A stretch of DNA of 64,000 nucleotides from Alnus glutinosa (GCF_958979055.1 NC_084886.1:9844654-9908653), one strand, 5' to 3'. Positions 1 through 11,899 are shown, counted from the stretch's first letter. Made by a program: numbers and translations. Notes: generated by a model from the sequence alone, not told the origin.

Positions 1-45
1 TTCAATGAGAATCAGATTTTCTCTCCTAAACTCCAGTTTGTAATA
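1..45 (+). repeat. 3' end of the copia 5' LTR
   Basis: Matches 8354-8398 at the end of the 3' LTR. The LTR ends in AATA, pairing with TATT at the start of the 3' LTR, instead of the usual CA and TG. Confidence 0.85.
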
Positions 46-57
46 TGGTATCAGAGC
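46..57 (+). other. Primer binding site (initiator tRNA-Met type)
   Basis: TGGTATCAGAGC directly follows the LTR. This is the complement of the plant initiator tRNA-Met 3' end, used by most plant copia elements to prime reverse transcription. Confidence 0.9.
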
Positions 58-122
58 TCTTTCTCTGAACTTCTGCATCAGTTGTTCTTTTCTTCTTCTT
101 CTTGTTTCAAGCTTTTCCTTCA

Positions 123-3100
123 ATGGCGGACAATCATCTTTCACTTCCAGATATGGATTATTCTAATCCATTTTTCCTTCATCACGGAGATAGTCCTGGT
201 GCTGTGTTAGTCTCGCAGTCACTAACCGGAGATAATTATAGCTCATGGAGGCGAGCTATGATTCTTGCTTTGACGGCAAAGAATAAATAGGGTTTGTGAA
301 TGGAGCCTTGCCTAAACCAGAGGTTCCTGAATCTGATCCCCTGAGTTTTTCATGGTGCCGATGCAACAATATGGTGCTATCTTGGCTGATCAATTCCGTC
401 TCGAAAGAGATTGCAGCTAGCATCATATACATCGAATCTGCAGCAGATATGTGGAAAGATCTTCAGGATCGTTTTTCTCATCTCAATGGACCGAGAGTTT
501 TTCAATTGCAGCAGAAAATGTCTTCTCTTTCTCAAGAGAATGATTCGGTGAGTACCTATTATACTACTTTGAAGGGTTTATGGGATGAGCTTGATCATCA
601 AGAACCATTGCCTTGCTGTACGTGCGGTGCTGTAAAGGCTTTACAAGCCAAGCATCAGCGTCAATATGTGTATCAATTTCTCATAGGCTTAAATGAGAGT
701 TACTCGCACATCAGAGGTCAAATTCTTCTACTTGATCCTCTACCTCCAATGAACAAGGTCTTTTCTCTTGTTCTTCAGGAGGAAAGACAGCGAGGTTTAT
801 CAATTTCTAGTAGTTCTTTCAATCATAATACCACTGCCTTACTCACAAAGACAGCCGCTTCTAATCCATCTCGTGGCAAGTATTATCCAAAAGGCAAAGA
901 TCGTCCTGTTTGCTCCCACTGTGGGATTACTGGACACACCATGGAGAAGTGCTATAGGCTTCATGGTTTTCCACCCGGGTATAAGTTTACCAAAGGCAAG
1001 AACGCTTCTTCTGCAGCAAATCAGATTTCTTCTGAAATTGATTCTCCTCAGCTGCCGATTACATATGAGCAATGTCAACAGCTCATGAACATGTTCAAGC
1101 CAACATCTTTGGATGTTCCTTCTTCTTCAGCTGTAGCAGTGAATCAGGTGTCATCTTCTTCTCCTCAAGAGCAATTGATTTCTCACATGGCAGGTAATAT
1201 TTTCATAAAATCTCATATTTCCTCCTTAGATATCAATCATTCTGTTTTTGCTTCTTCGTCTTCTTTACTTCAGCACACTCCTTTTACAAACTCAATTCAC
1301 GCTCCATGGATCATTGATACTGGAGCTACAGATCATATGATCTGTACTGTCTCTTTGTTTACTACTATAACTGCTGTAGTTTCACAGAAAGTTCGGTTAC
1401 CTAATGTTCAATTTGCATCTGTAACTCACATTGGCACAGTTAGAATTTCTGAATCTTTTATTTTAACTGATGTTCTATGCATTCCTTCGTTTTCTTTCAA
1501 CTTAATTTCTGTTAGCAAATTGATTAAGATGATGAATTGTTGTCTCATCTTTCTATCCCAATTCTGTTTCATTCAGCACCTTACCAGATGGAGGACGATT
1601 GGAGTGGGTAAGGAGAAAGGAGGCTTATACTATTTGCTGCAAGTACCATCTTTGGTTAAGTCTTCCTTGTCTAATAATGTTGTACATACTCTGCCTCATT
1701 TCAATGTACATAGTTTGTCAAATTCGGTTTTGACTAATAATCATGTATCTCTTGGTGATCCTGATCATTCTGTAGCCAACAGCTTGTGGCATTATAGATT
1801 AGGTCACTTGTCTGATACACCATTGAAGATACTTTCTCATGTAATTCCTCATTTCACTCTTGAATCAAATAAAACTTGCACAGCTTGTCCATTGGCTAAG
1901 CAACATCGAATTCCTTTTCCTCATAGTGCTAGTATTTCTCAGCATTCTTTTGCCTTGATTCACTGTGATATTTGGGGACCTTTCTCCATTAAATCTGTTA
2001 CTGGTGCTAGCTATTTCCTCACCATTGTAGATGACTACTCTCGTTTCACTTGGATTCACCTTATGCAACATAAATCTCAAACCTGAACTCACATTCAACA
2101 TTTTTTTGCTATGGTTGAAACTCAGTTTAATACCAAAATTAAATCTCTTAGATCAGATAATGGTATTGAGTTTGCTATGCCTGAATTTTATTCTTCTCAT
2201 GGTACTCTTCATCAACTTAGTTGTGTGGAGACGCCACTACAGAATTCTGTGGTTGAAAGAAAACATCAACATATTCTTAATGTTGCTCGGTCTCTTCGAT
2301 TTCAATCTCATCTTCCTTTACAATTTTGGAGTGATTATGTTCTCACTGCAGTATACTTAATCAATCGAATTCCTACCCCAATTCTTCATAATAAATCCCT
2401 TTCGAGGCTTTATCTTCAGTTCAACCTTCTTATTCTCATTTGAAGGTTTTCGGTTGCCTTTGTTATGCTAATACACTCACCCGCAACAGACATAAATTTG
2501 ATGCCAGGGCAAAACTCTGTATTTTTCTTGGATATCCTGCTGGTACTAAGGGTTATAAACTTTTTGATCTTATTTCAAAATCTTATTTTGTCTCCAAGGA
2601 TGTTCAATTTCATGAAAAATTTTTTCCATTTGCTCTTCCGTCCTTAAATACTCATTCTTCTAATCTGCCTCCGCATAATCTTGTTCTTCCTTTACCTTTT
2701 TCAGATATTGTTCCTTACTCTTCTTCTACTCCGTCTCCTGTTTCCTCTGCTCCTATCTCTACTTCACTTTCTTCATCTCCTATTTTTGATAATGTTCCTT
2801 CTTCTATACCTTATTTTCCTGCATCAGTTTCTCGTAAATCTTCTAGACTTAGAACTAAACCTGGTTACTTGCAAGACTATCACTGTCATTTTGCTAATTC
2901 CTCTGGATCCCCTTCAAGGTCTTTTTCATCTTCAGGTATTCCCTATGATATTTCTTCTTTTCTTTCTTATGATAAACTTTCATCTAACCATAAACACTTT
3001 AGTTTTTTGGTTTCTGCCATTGTTGAGCCACAATATTATTATCAAGCTGTTCAGTTTGCTGAATGGCGTGAAGCTATGAATAATGAGATACAAGCTCTTG

Positions 3101-3249
3101 AATTAAACAACACTTGGACTGTTGTTGATCTTCCTTCTTCCAAGCGAGCTATTGGGTGCAAATGGGTTTACAAAGTTAAACTCAAATCAGATGGCACTGT
3201 TGAGAGATATAAAGCCCGGTTGGTTGCTAAGGGCTACACTCAGTGCGAA
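123..3249 (+). pseudogene. Copia gag-protease-integrase-RT (first part), broken
   Basis: Encodes the capsid, protease and integrase and the start of reverse transcriptase of the copia element. Gag starts at the ATG at 123. A CCHC zinc knuckle (C-x2-C-x4-H-x4-C) is encoded at 911-952. The protease motif DTGATDHM begins at 1316. A GAG-pre-integrase zinc region and the integrase DDE core follow, and RT starts near 3060. Breaks seen: a one-base frameshift near 287, an in-frame TGA at 2084-2086 that separates the first integrase Asp from the second Asp and the Glu, and another one-base frameshift around 2400-2410. The reading frame resumes cleanly after each break, so all are simple later mutations. 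The frame then runs into the solo LTR at 3250. Confidence 0.9.
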
Positions 3250-3363
3250 TGTAATATCTCAAATTTTTAATAATATTTATAAAAAAAAAAGGGACTTGTT
3301 GAGTAAGTTAAGCAAACTTAATTGATAAGTTTTGTTCATACTTCATCAGCAAGTTTCTTCTTT

Positions 3364-3408
<45 letters not shown>

Positions 3409-6400
3409 ACCAAACTTTTCTTTTTATCTTTTATTCTCCCTGCCCGATACCTCTCTGTTCTTTCCTCCTTTCTATTCTTCTTCCTTCTTCATTTCTTTTC
3501 TTCTTGTCGCCCAAAGCAGAGACACCGAGAGACTGAGAGGGAGATTGAGAGACTGAGGGGGGAAAGAGAGAGAGTCAGGGAACGTGAGATAGGGGGGGAG
3601 ATTGTGAGATCGGGAGAGAGGGGGGTTCGGTGGATCCGGGAGTGGGTGACCCGACGGGGCGGTTCGTGGACCCGTGAGCCTAGGAGCTCCGATCCTCCAT
3701 GATCGGCGGCTGGGATTGAAGTCCGGCGATGGAGGAGCTCCGATCGTGAAGCCGTGAAGTCCGTGCGACCCACCAAACCCGCAACCCGATCCTCTGAAGC
3801 CGTGAATCATTGAACCCGAGTGAGACCCGGTTCTCCATGGCGGTTTTTCGGCGATGTCCGGTGGTTCCAAAAGTGGTTTCCGGCGAGTTGTGACCTGTGT
3901 ACAGCAACCCAGACGAAGACCCGAAGCCCCAGACCCAGAACCCGACCCGTCAGACCCGAGAGGAAGACCCGGTTTTTAAGCATTTTCCGGCGACTTTTCC
4001 GGCGGAATCAGTAGCTTTTCCGGTGGATTTTCTATGAAAATCCTTGGGGTAATTTCTTATAGCCTATGATGTTTTATTTTTAGGGGATAATTTGCTTATT
4101 ATGAAATTAGGGTTTGATTAATTTGGGGCTTTTCAAACGATTGTGTTTAAATAGGTTGATTGGGTGTTTGTGGTACTTTGTTTTTTGTTCTGGGCTGATT
4201 CAGTGGGTGTATGAGTGCTTTGGCAAATTTGAATTCTTGTGTATCTTAACCGATTAAGTAGTGTTTGGATTTATGATGCTTTTGGACAAATGGTTTTGAG
4301 GATTAAAAGAGTCTCTATTGTTGACTGTGATGGACTGATTTGTAGGTTTGGTTTAGTTTCCTATTTAGACCGATTCAGTGAAGGTTATGCATTGATAATC
4401 TTGAGTTTGGGTCTCTGTTTAGTGGTATTGAGTATTGTGGTTCCTGTTTGTTGATCTTGGCTGAAATACTATTCTTTGTTGATGGGTGTTTTGGAGATTT
4501 GTTTTGGGATTGTTTCAATTGGATAGGTATTGGAATGTTATTTGGAGGATTGTGTTGTGAACTGTTTATGGGTTCTTTGGCCGACTATGTATTGTTTTGG
4601 TTATTTGATTTGTAGGCATGGGTGTTGGTGTTTCTATTTCAGTTATGTTATATTTGAGAGATAGGTGTTGGTATTTGGGTTGTTCTGACCAAATCAATTT
4701 ATAAGTTTTGCTGTTGGTTGATTTAATGCTTAAATTGAGGATTAATGTTTTTTTTAAAGAGATTGCTGGTTTAAGTTGGTTAAATTAGTATGTGAATGTA
4801 GTTTCTGATCAATTATGAGTATGGTGATGTTTTGATTTGGGTGATTTAGTAAGTGTTCGGGTTGTGTTCAACTATTGGAAGTTTAGTGGTATTTGAAGAC
4901 TAGATATTGGGATGATTGTGGATTTACTAAGTTTAGGATCATGCTCTGTGTTTTGAGAGTATTGAGTTATGGTTACTACTTTGATCGGGAGTGATTTTGG
5001 GAGGATTTGTATTGGGTTTGGGATTAAGTTGAATTGGTGGATTTTGTATTTAATATTAAATCTCATATGTTTTAATTTTGGATAGAGATTTTGTATATAT
5101 ATATATAGGATAAATTAGTTTAAGTTTTAGAATTAAATTTCAGAACGCTCCGCTAAATCCATCCTTGTGCTTGATCTAGGTAAAAGGTCGATTCCGACGC
5201 TAATGGAAAGTACAGGTAAGGGGATACAACACCGAAAAACCCCCAACAAGATTTTATTATAAATCTTTTGAAAAAATGTTGGGGAATTTTATACAGCGTT
5301 GATCATGTGATTTTTAATGCGAAGTTTTTATTGCTCATATGTTATTATTAAAGAATTTTGTGCATAAATTATAGTTATGAGTAAGAGCATTTTTAAAGAT
5401 ATGATTTATGCATAATTACAGATATGATTAAGAGGATTTTAAAGTTATGATTTATGCATAATTAAAGTTATGATTATGAGCATTTCAAAAATTATGAATT
5501 ATGCATACTCAGAGAAATGATAAAGAGCATAAAAAAGAAGAAGATATGATTACAGAGAATTCCAAAGTATATGACTCTATTCAAGAATACAGCTTTGAAA
5601 GAAAAGAGAATATAAAGTTTTAAATTCTGCACATGACTACAGTTATAAACGCGGCTCATACAGTTTTAAAGCAAAGTATACAGTTATAGCGGAGCCTACA
5701 GAATTACAGAGAAACGTTCATGTGCAGTAATTGTTTAACCTTGAGGCACTACTACAGTTAGAATTGGTACCCATAGGGTAGCATGGCAAGCATACCGTTA
5801 GTCGGTGTGTGCTACCATCCGAGGTTGGCCTTCACCTAGGGAAGACCCCCAACCCGGCGACTCTTCTCTGTGACGACAGGCTGAGTCTATAGGTCCTTTG
5901 GACAAAGCCAACGTGCGCCGCTCACGGGAATTGGCGGTGTAGAGTCTATAAGAGGTTAAACCACAGAGAAAGGATTAAAGAGAAAACTGATAAAAAGAAT
6001 ATACTGGATCATAATAAACTGTCATTCTCATTTATAAACTGTCATTCTTATATCATTATTCATATTCTTCAAATGTTATTTAATTGTTCATATGCCATGC
6101 CACCTGTCCTAAAACAATACATTTCATTTCATGAATCATGCTTTAATATGTGTTTTCTTATAAAACATAAACAGTCTAGCATGTCACTTCTCAGATAATT
6201 TTTCATAACTTGAATCTCCAACTTATACTCGGTCGAAAATCACATATCATATTCATATTTCTAAACATCATCATAAATCTTAATATATTTTTAAAAAACA
6301 CTTAAATCATCTAAAATAAATTAAAATCAACATACAATTGGTTTAGGTTATAAATCAATTTACATTATGCAATTCATCATATGTGAAATTAATTCTTAAC

Positions 6401-6808
6401 AATGAGTAGAATAAATCTGTCATTATGAAAATGACTAAAGATTATGGCATAAAGGTTTATAGCATGTTTTATTTCCCCTGGTGTTGTATTTTCCTTACTG
6501 AGTTGTCGAACTCACCCCTTCTTCCTCCACCCCTCTCCAGATGACAACCGTAAGACGAAGACTTTTTCTTGTAAGAGCGTAGACCTCGCTGAGAGCGATA
6601 GTTCGTGATGAACTAGCCAAACCTTAATATTGTATAGTATGATTTGTTCCTTTTGGAGTTCATGATTTTGTATAGATTTATAAATAGAAAGGTTTAAGAG
6701 AGTAGAAATTTTAAATTTTTAGTTGTAAATGCACGCTTTCATTTATAATGTTTGTTTTTAGCACTTAAACTCACGTTTTCCCTTATATCCCAAAACGGGG
6801 GCGTGACA
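3250..6808. mobile_element. Solo LTR of a Tekay/Del-like Ty3/gypsy chromovirus
   Basis: A 3559-bp insertion that begins TG and ends CA and is flanked by GCGAA on both sides (3245-3249 and 6809-6813). It encodes no retrotransposon protein. The right end reads GGGGGCGTGACA, as in many Del/Tekay LTRs, and the stretch around 6499-6525 (CTTACTGAGTTGTCGAACTC) resembles the conserved block near the end of those LTRs. Very long LTRs of 3-4 kb are usual for this clade. A long poly-A run lies near 3367-3406. The most economical reading is insertion of a full element followed by LTR-LTR recombination. The clade name is from memory; the ends and target duplication are seen directly. Confidence 0.85.
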
Positions 6809-6813
6809 GCGAA

Positions 6814-8121
6814 GGTCTTGATTACCATGAGACATTTTCTCCGGTTGCCAAGCTCACCACTGTAAGGACTCTTCTTGCTGTTGCTTCAGCCCGCAATTGG
6901 TATCTTCATCAGCTTGATGTGAACAATGCATTTCTTCATGGTGATCTTCATGAAGAGGTCTATATGACCATGCCTCCCGGATTTGGTAGAAAGGGGGAGT
7001 GCAAAGTATGCAAGCTTAACAAGTCTTTATATGGTCTTAAGCAAGCCTCTCGACAGTGGTTTGCTAAATTCTCTTCTGCCTTGCTTGATTTTTAGTTTAT
7101 TCAGTCAAAAGCTTATTATACTTTGTTTACACGGCATCAAGATTCATCTTTTATTGCATTGCTAGTTTATGTGGATGATATAGTAATTGCTAGCAATGAT
7201 CAGGCTGCTGTTTCTCAACTTATTTCTGTCCTTAATGACAAGTTTAAACTAAAGGATCTTGGTCCTTTGAAATTCTTTCTTGGCTTGGAGATTGCTCGGA
7301 GCAAAGCTGGGATTTCTCTTAGTCAGCATAAATACGCTTTGGAAATTCTTGATGATACTGGTTTTCTAGCTTCTAAACCAGTTAAATTTCCCATGGAGCC
7401 GAATGCCAAGTTCTCAAAAGCATTCGGTTCTCCCTTGGATGATCATTCTTCTTACCGAAGGCTAATAGGTCGTCTCTTATACCTCACCATTACTCGTCCT
7501 GACATATCCTATGCTGTTCAAGTTCTCAGCCAGTTTATGGATCAACCACGGTCCACTCACTTAGATGCAGCTCATAGGATACTTCGATACATCAAAGCTT
7601 CTCCAGGACAAGGATTGTTCTTTTCAGCTCAGTCTTCTCTTTAGCTCAAGGATTTTTGTGACTCCGATTGGGCTGGTTGTGTTGATACCCGCCGATCAGT
7701 CACGGGTTTCTGTATTTTTCTTGATAATTCCTTAATTTCTTGGAAATCCAAGAAGCAGTCCACCGTTTCCAGATCCTCTGCTGAGGCTGAATATCGAGCT
7801 ATGGCTTCTACTTGTTGTGAAATCGTCTGGTTACGTTCCTTGTTGCAGGATCTTCTTGTTCCTCTTCAAGTGGCCTTGTTGTACTGTGACAGTAAGGCTG
7901 CATTACATATTGCAGCCAATCCGGTCTTTCACGAACGTACAAAACATATAGATATTGATTGTCATGTTATTCGTGAAAAACTGCAGCTTGGTATCATTCA
8001 CACATTTCATGTTTCTTCTACTCATCAGTTGGTTGACTTGTTTACTAAAGCTCTTGGTTGTTCTCTATTTCTTCCATTACTGTCCAAGATGAGTCTTCAT
8101 AATATTTTCTCCTCATCTTGA
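6814..8121 (+). pseudogene. Copia reverse transcriptase-RNase H (second part), broken
   Basis: Continues the polyprotein in exactly the frame left at 3249. The RT palm motif YVDD is encoded at 7168-7179, and RNase H lies at about 7645-8060. In-frame stops are present at about 7093-7095 (TAG) and 7642-7644 (TAG). The frame ends at the TGA at 8119-8121, at the polypurine tract. With two stops in the catalytic half, the element cannot make its own enzyme. Confidence 0.9.
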
Positions 8122-8128
8122 GGGGGAG
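8119..8128 (+). other. Polypurine tract of the copia element
   Basis: TGAGGGGGAG lies directly before the 3' LTR, where copia elements prime plus-strand synthesis. Confidence 0.8.
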
Positions 8129-8398
8129 TATTGAACATTCATGTGTTAAGCAAGATAAACGTGCGTGAATTCCAGATTGATCCAGCTAGCCTAATGTACG
8201 AAACAAGTTAGTTAGTCAACCTGTATAGTCAGTTTATGCATAGTTAGTTAGAACTCTGTAACCACTTTGTAACTAGCATAGTTAGTTTTCTGTAATTTGC
8301 TTTATGCATTCTCGGATTGTATATAAACTTTACATCTGTATCATTATAATTAATTCAATGAGAATTAGATTTTCTCTCCCAAACTCCAGTTTGTAATA
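8129..8398 (+). repeat. Copia 3' LTR, 270 bp
   Basis: Runs from TATTGAACATTC to GTTTGTAATA, with short inverted ends TATT and AATA. A TATA box (TATATAAA) lies at 8320-8327. The last 45 bp match the window start with two differences, which suggests a fairly young insertion, although too little of the 5' LTR is present to date it. Confidence 0.88.
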
Positions 8399-8669
8399 GA
8401 AGCTAAGTGGGGGCGGGCCATGATGGTGTGGCTAACTGGCTGTGACTGCTCTGTGAAAATGGGCCTGGTTTGCTCAAATTACAAGACATGCAAGCTGAGG
8501 AGTGAGGACGCAGAAGGGTCGTAAATAAAGGATGAAGGGATAGGGGTTATGACGTTTGCGGTGACGATTTGGAGAACGGCCTGAGATTTGGAAATTATCT
8601 TCTTTCCGACCAAAAAACAAGCTTTTAACATTAACAAAATTATCTTCTTTCCGACCAAAAAACAAGCTT
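8399..8669 (-). pseudogene. UGT0: promoter and first codons of a UGT gene truncated by copia
   Basis: Nearly identical to 49908-50148, the start and promoter of UGT5. On the minus strand the ATG lies at 8419-8421. The codons after it run into the variant with CTAAG that also disrupts UGT5, and then into the copia LTR. The TATA position (8519-8526) reads GTAAATAAAG, so the TATA box seen in its sisters is lost. A 45-bp tandem duplication (8594-8638 repeated from 8639) is found only in this copy. The coding body lies to the left of the window or is lost. Confidence 0.85.
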
Positions 8670-8672
8670 TTA
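8594..8672. repeat. 45-bp tandem duplication in the UGT0 leader
   Basis: ATTATCTTCTTTCCGACC begins at 8594 and again at 8639. The homologous sites at UGT4, UGT5 and UGT7 have one copy. Confidence 0.85.
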
Positions 8673-8686
8673 AATATGCGCTCGTG

Positions 8687-9015
8687 TCTTACACACGCCG
8701 TCACTCCGGTGAAGCTGCCTCCTTGCTCCACTATCGGCGACTTTTTAGGGTTTTCTGCCTTTGTGTTGTGTATTCTCCTTGTTACTATGTACAGTTTGCT
8801 TATGTGTGGCTCAAATTTTATTGGAATTTTTATTGTAGGGAACTTAAATGTAATTCTAGTGTAATTTAGGATTCTGCTTAGGCAGCTGTTTTTAAGTCAG
8901 ATCCTTCTGACTTAGAGTGTGAGGGGTGTCCCTCATTTTTCAACTTGTATGCCTTCGAGCTTTTTAGTATCAATGGTTAGCACATGCTATTCCATTAAAA
9001 AAAAAAAAAAAAAAA
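8687..9015 (+). mobile_element. Poly-A retroposon (LINE-3'-end-like), copy 1
   Basis: A 329-bp insert ending in a run of A and flanked by the 17-bp duplication TTAAATATGCGCTCGTG (8670-8686 and 9016-9032). A poly-A tail and a long variable target duplication are hallmarks of L1-type target-primed reverse transcription. The sites at UGT2 (about 32430), UGT4 (39461) and UGT7 (59382) are unoccupied, while the UGT5/UGT6 spacer has the same insertion at 50166. No open reading frame is convincing. It could be a 5'-truncated LINE, a SINE driven by LINE machinery, or a processed transcript. Confidence 0.85.
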
Positions 9016-9032
9016 TTAAATATGCGCTCGTG

Positions 9033-10436
9033 ACCAACTTTGTTACGCATTCTGGGCTTTTATCTTCTTTGGTGCCAGAAAGATCGATTTTATGACAGTC
9101 GCAATTAACGTCTACTCTGCTGCAATATAATTCACTTTAGTTAAGTAGGCCCCGGCAAAAACGACAATAAAAAAAAAGAACAGAAAAGATATCTACTTCC
9201 CAAGTTGTCTGGACAAATAAATGAATGATGCCCTTCCTTTTACATATGTTAGTCTTCTAATTCACAAATTGTCTGTATTTGAGACAATTCAAACAGATAA
9301 TTATGAGAAATTTTTTTTATAAAATTTATTTAACTAAATAAAAATTGGTGTTTAACTACTTATCCTGTCAAATAGTTTCTCACAAATTCACAATCACCTG
9401 TCTGAATTGTCTCAAATTGAAGCAAATAATTTTAAAATAATCTAATCCTGGTTCAAGTCCTTTTTGAGTATATATAAGATGGGCAGCCAATTATTACACG
9501 ACACTCCATTTTCTTGGCTTGAAGATGTAATACATGCAATTAGTGCGACTTTTGTTTCTCAAGATCATGTCACCAGATTTTTATACACATGACAATATGA
9601 CATGCATGTTTGTTTGAATTAAAGTTATTTTGCTTTCTGCCTACTCAAACAACAGCCTCATGTGGGGTCAATTCCCTTTGCCCTTATCTTAAAAGGGGAT
9701 GCTTGAGCACATAATTTACCTAACTGAGATCGATGCTGAAAACCATCCAGACCTATATATGTATATTTTGCACAAGAAATGTAGTGAAAGCAAACAACTT
9801 CTTACTTTTTAAGTTAAAATTAGCTTCAAAATACAATACAACTAATTAAGGCAACTATGGGGTTTCCCATGCTTCGTTAGCTTCAAAATATTTTTTGAGT
9901 TTTCAGTACTTGTCAAAAACAAAGCGTTTTAAGGCAAAGTCATTTGATTGTTTATTTCATGACGGATAAAGTTGTTAGAAGAGGTTGTTTAAAACCTATA
10001 AAAAATTAATATTTAGTTAAAATAAAAAAATATTTAGAGAATTTGGCTTAAGAAGTTTTTTAAAAGTAGTTGTTAATAAAATAGCAAAAGTATATTTTTT
10101 AGCTAAAATTTGATTAAAGTTTGGAAAACTTCTTGAAAAGCTCTAATTAAGGAGTGGGTTAGTGTATAGTTTTTCAAACGAATAAAATTGCCGTGGAAGG
10201 TGTCAACTAAGCTGATCATACGAAGCAATAATGTTGAAGAAAATCGTTATAATATTTTTGATTACTCAGAGACTCAGAGATCAACGGCTTCAAAATCACA
10301 AGGTCCGTACGTAAATTCTAACGAGCCACAAGCATTCTAATTCATTAACAAAATATAACCCAACGAATTCATCCCTAACAACAACAAGCAGCCTAATTAA
10401 GTCAAATGTTTTCATCAGCAAACTTACGCGACACTT
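9033..10436. other. UGT unit spacer (3' side of UGT1)
   Basis: AT-rich sequence without a gene. It is the repeated spacer of the tandem array: closely similar copies lie at 50514-51932 and, in part, at about 28430-29660, 55220-55550 and 57000-57760. It has no coding potential that I can defend. Confidence 0.75.
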
Positions 10437-11834
10437 CTAACAACATCCTTCTTTAATCTCATCCACAAAGGATTTAAGATTCTCATACGAAGAGCCACCT
10501 TCCTTGGTGGCCTCCCTAGCCAAATCCCTCCATTTCTTAGCATTCCTTCTCATTTCTCCCCCTTCCTCTCCATCTCCAATAACCAATTCCAAGCACCTCT
10601 TGATCTCATCACTTTCAACAATCCCATCCTCATTTGCAGTTACTCGCACTCCTGTCTTCCACACATCCTGGATTAGTTTTGCGTTTGTCCCTTGATCCGA
10701 CCAATGGGGATACGCTACCACAGGAACCCCAGAAACCAAACTCTCCAAAGTTGAATTCCATCCACAATGTGTCACAAAGCATCCCAATGAGGGGTGTGAC
10801 AAAACCTCCACCTGGGAGCACCATGTCACTATCATTCCCCTTTCTTCCAATTCCTCTCTACAACTCAGTTTCTCTTCTTCCTTCTCTTCTTCTTTGTTTT
10901 CCTTGGCTCTTATGACCCACAAGAAGGGGCTGCCACAATCCAACAATCCGCGTGCAATTTCCTCCATTTGTTGCTTGGCTAACACCAATAAGCTCCCAAA
11001 CGACACGTAAATAACAGATGATTTGGGCTTAGAGTTGAGCCATTTGATGTAGTGATCCTTGGAGCTTTGGAAAAGGTCTCCTCCGAAAGAAGTATCGGAT
11101 GGATCTTTTCCATCCAAAAAAGCAGATGGAATTAGCGGCCCAATTCCAATCAAATTAAACTTTTCGATCGCCTTTAAGGCATCGGGCTCTAGTGCATCAA
11201 AGGTATTCACTAGAATTCTCGGGTTGCTTTCTTTTTCAAGTGCTTCAAGTTGCTCTTGAAATGATGGAAGTGCAGAAGTATACGTATTTGAAGCAAGCAA
11301 AAAGGAGGGCATGTCACGGCCAGCAAGCAATGGTAGTCCTGGTAGTTTTACTGAACACGAAGGGTCATTGCTGCTGTTCCAGATGACATCAGCATAACTA
11401 TTGAAGTAGTAGTAGTATATGTCCAAAACTGTGGCAGGTTGAATCCAAAGAATTGCTGATGGGAGGTGAAGTCCACTCGCAACTTCGGCCACCCAAGGGA
11501 GGAGCATCGCGTAGATTAATGCCGTAAATGGGTCACTCTCGTTTGCACCAGACACGATAAGATCAGTGAGAACTTGGGAGCCACAGCGTCTGATCTCGGA
11601 CCTCTGGTGGTTGACATCGTCACCAGGTTTAAACCCGTCATCGTAGCCATCAGAGAAGGTGGAGAAGGACAAGCCATCAAGAGCAATGCTTTCGGTCATG
11701 CGACGACGAGCGGCAATGCTGGTGACAAAGGTGACACAACCCCCTAAGCGAATGAGGAGCTTGGCGAATTGCAGGCCAGGATTGATATGGCCTTGAACAG
11801 GATGTGTTATGAGGAGGAAGTGGGGGCGGACCAT
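10437..11834 (-). CDS. UGT1: UDP-glucosyltransferase, UGT75-like
   Basis: A 465-residue, single-exon plant family-1 glycosyltransferase, expected to act in the cytosol and move glucose from UDP-glucose to a small acceptor. The catalytic His is His16 in the GHINP motif. The 44-residue PSPG donor box runs from Trp338 to Gln381, with HCGWN at 356-360. A terminal Gln is typical of UDP-glucose users. The IGIGPLIPSAFLDG and YVSFGS segments and overall similarity place it in the UGT75 family (anthocyanin 5-O- and crocetin glucosyltransferases are relatives). The frame stays open for 49 more codons upstream, but those cover the TATA region, and all copies share the M-x-RPHFLL start, so I start at 11834. 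It differs from UGT6 at 8 residues. The acceptor is unknown. Confidence 0.92.
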   Translation of the reverse strand: MVRPHFLLITHPVQGHINPGLQFAKLLIRLGGCVTFVTSIAARRRMTESIALDGLSFSTFSDGYDDGFKPGDDVNHQRSEIRRCGSQVLTDLIVSGANESDPFTALIYAMLLPWVAEVASGLHLPSAILWIQPATVLDIYYYYFNSYADVIWNSSNDPSCSVKLPGLPLLAGRDMPSFLLASNTYTSALPSFQEQLEALEKESNPRILVNTFDALEPDALKAIEKFNLIGIGPLIPSAFLDGKDPSDTSFGGDLFQSSKDHYIKWLNSKPKSSVIYVSFGSLLVLAKQQMEEIARGLLDCGSPFLWVIRAKENKEEEKEEEKLSCREELEERGMIVTWCSQVEVLSHPSLGCFVTHCGWNSTLESLVSGVPVVAYPHWSDQGTNAKLIQDVWKTGVRVTANEDGIVESDEIKRCLELVIGDGEEGGEMRRNAKKWRDLAREATKEGGSSYENLKSFVDEIKEGCC

Positions 11835-11891
11835 AATGATTTGGCCAAATGGGACTGCTTTACTCAAATTATGGTCATGCAAGCTGATTCG

Positions 11892-11899
11892 TATGTAAA
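11892..11899 (-). promoter_or_regulatory. UGT1 TATA-box position, mutated
   Basis: The twin gene UGT6 has TATATAAA (plus-strand reading) 58 bp before its ATG. UGT1 has TATGTAAA at the same place, so the minus-strand core reads TTTACATA in place of TTTATATA. Confidence 0.6.

Larger units (their letters stand above)
1..8398 (+). mobile_element. Decayed Ty1/copia LTR retrotransposon, 5' LTR cut by window edge
   Basis: The first 45 bases repeat, with two mismatches, at 8354-8398, so these are the ends of the two LTRs. A tRNA-iMet-type primer site follows the left LTR and a polypurine tract precedes the right one. Gag, protease, integrase, reverse transcriptase and RNase H occur in that order, which is the Ty1/copia order. 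A 3.56-kb solo LTR lies inside it (3250-6808); without it the element would be about 4.8 kb from 1 to 8398. On its right it abuts UGT0 sequence, so it landed a few codons inside a glucosyltransferase gene. The matching left part of that gene lies outside the window. Several frameshifts and stops make it inactive. Confidence 0.93.

Noticed and set aside
3367-3406. Long A run as the poly-A tail of a retroposon
   Set aside because: It lies inside the solo LTR with no flanking target duplication, so it is taken as a homopolymer within that LTR.
10504-11386. Antisense open frames opposite the UGT genes, repeated in every copy
   Set aside because: They are conserved only because the UGT coding strand is. 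They have no family similarity and no promoter or splice signals.
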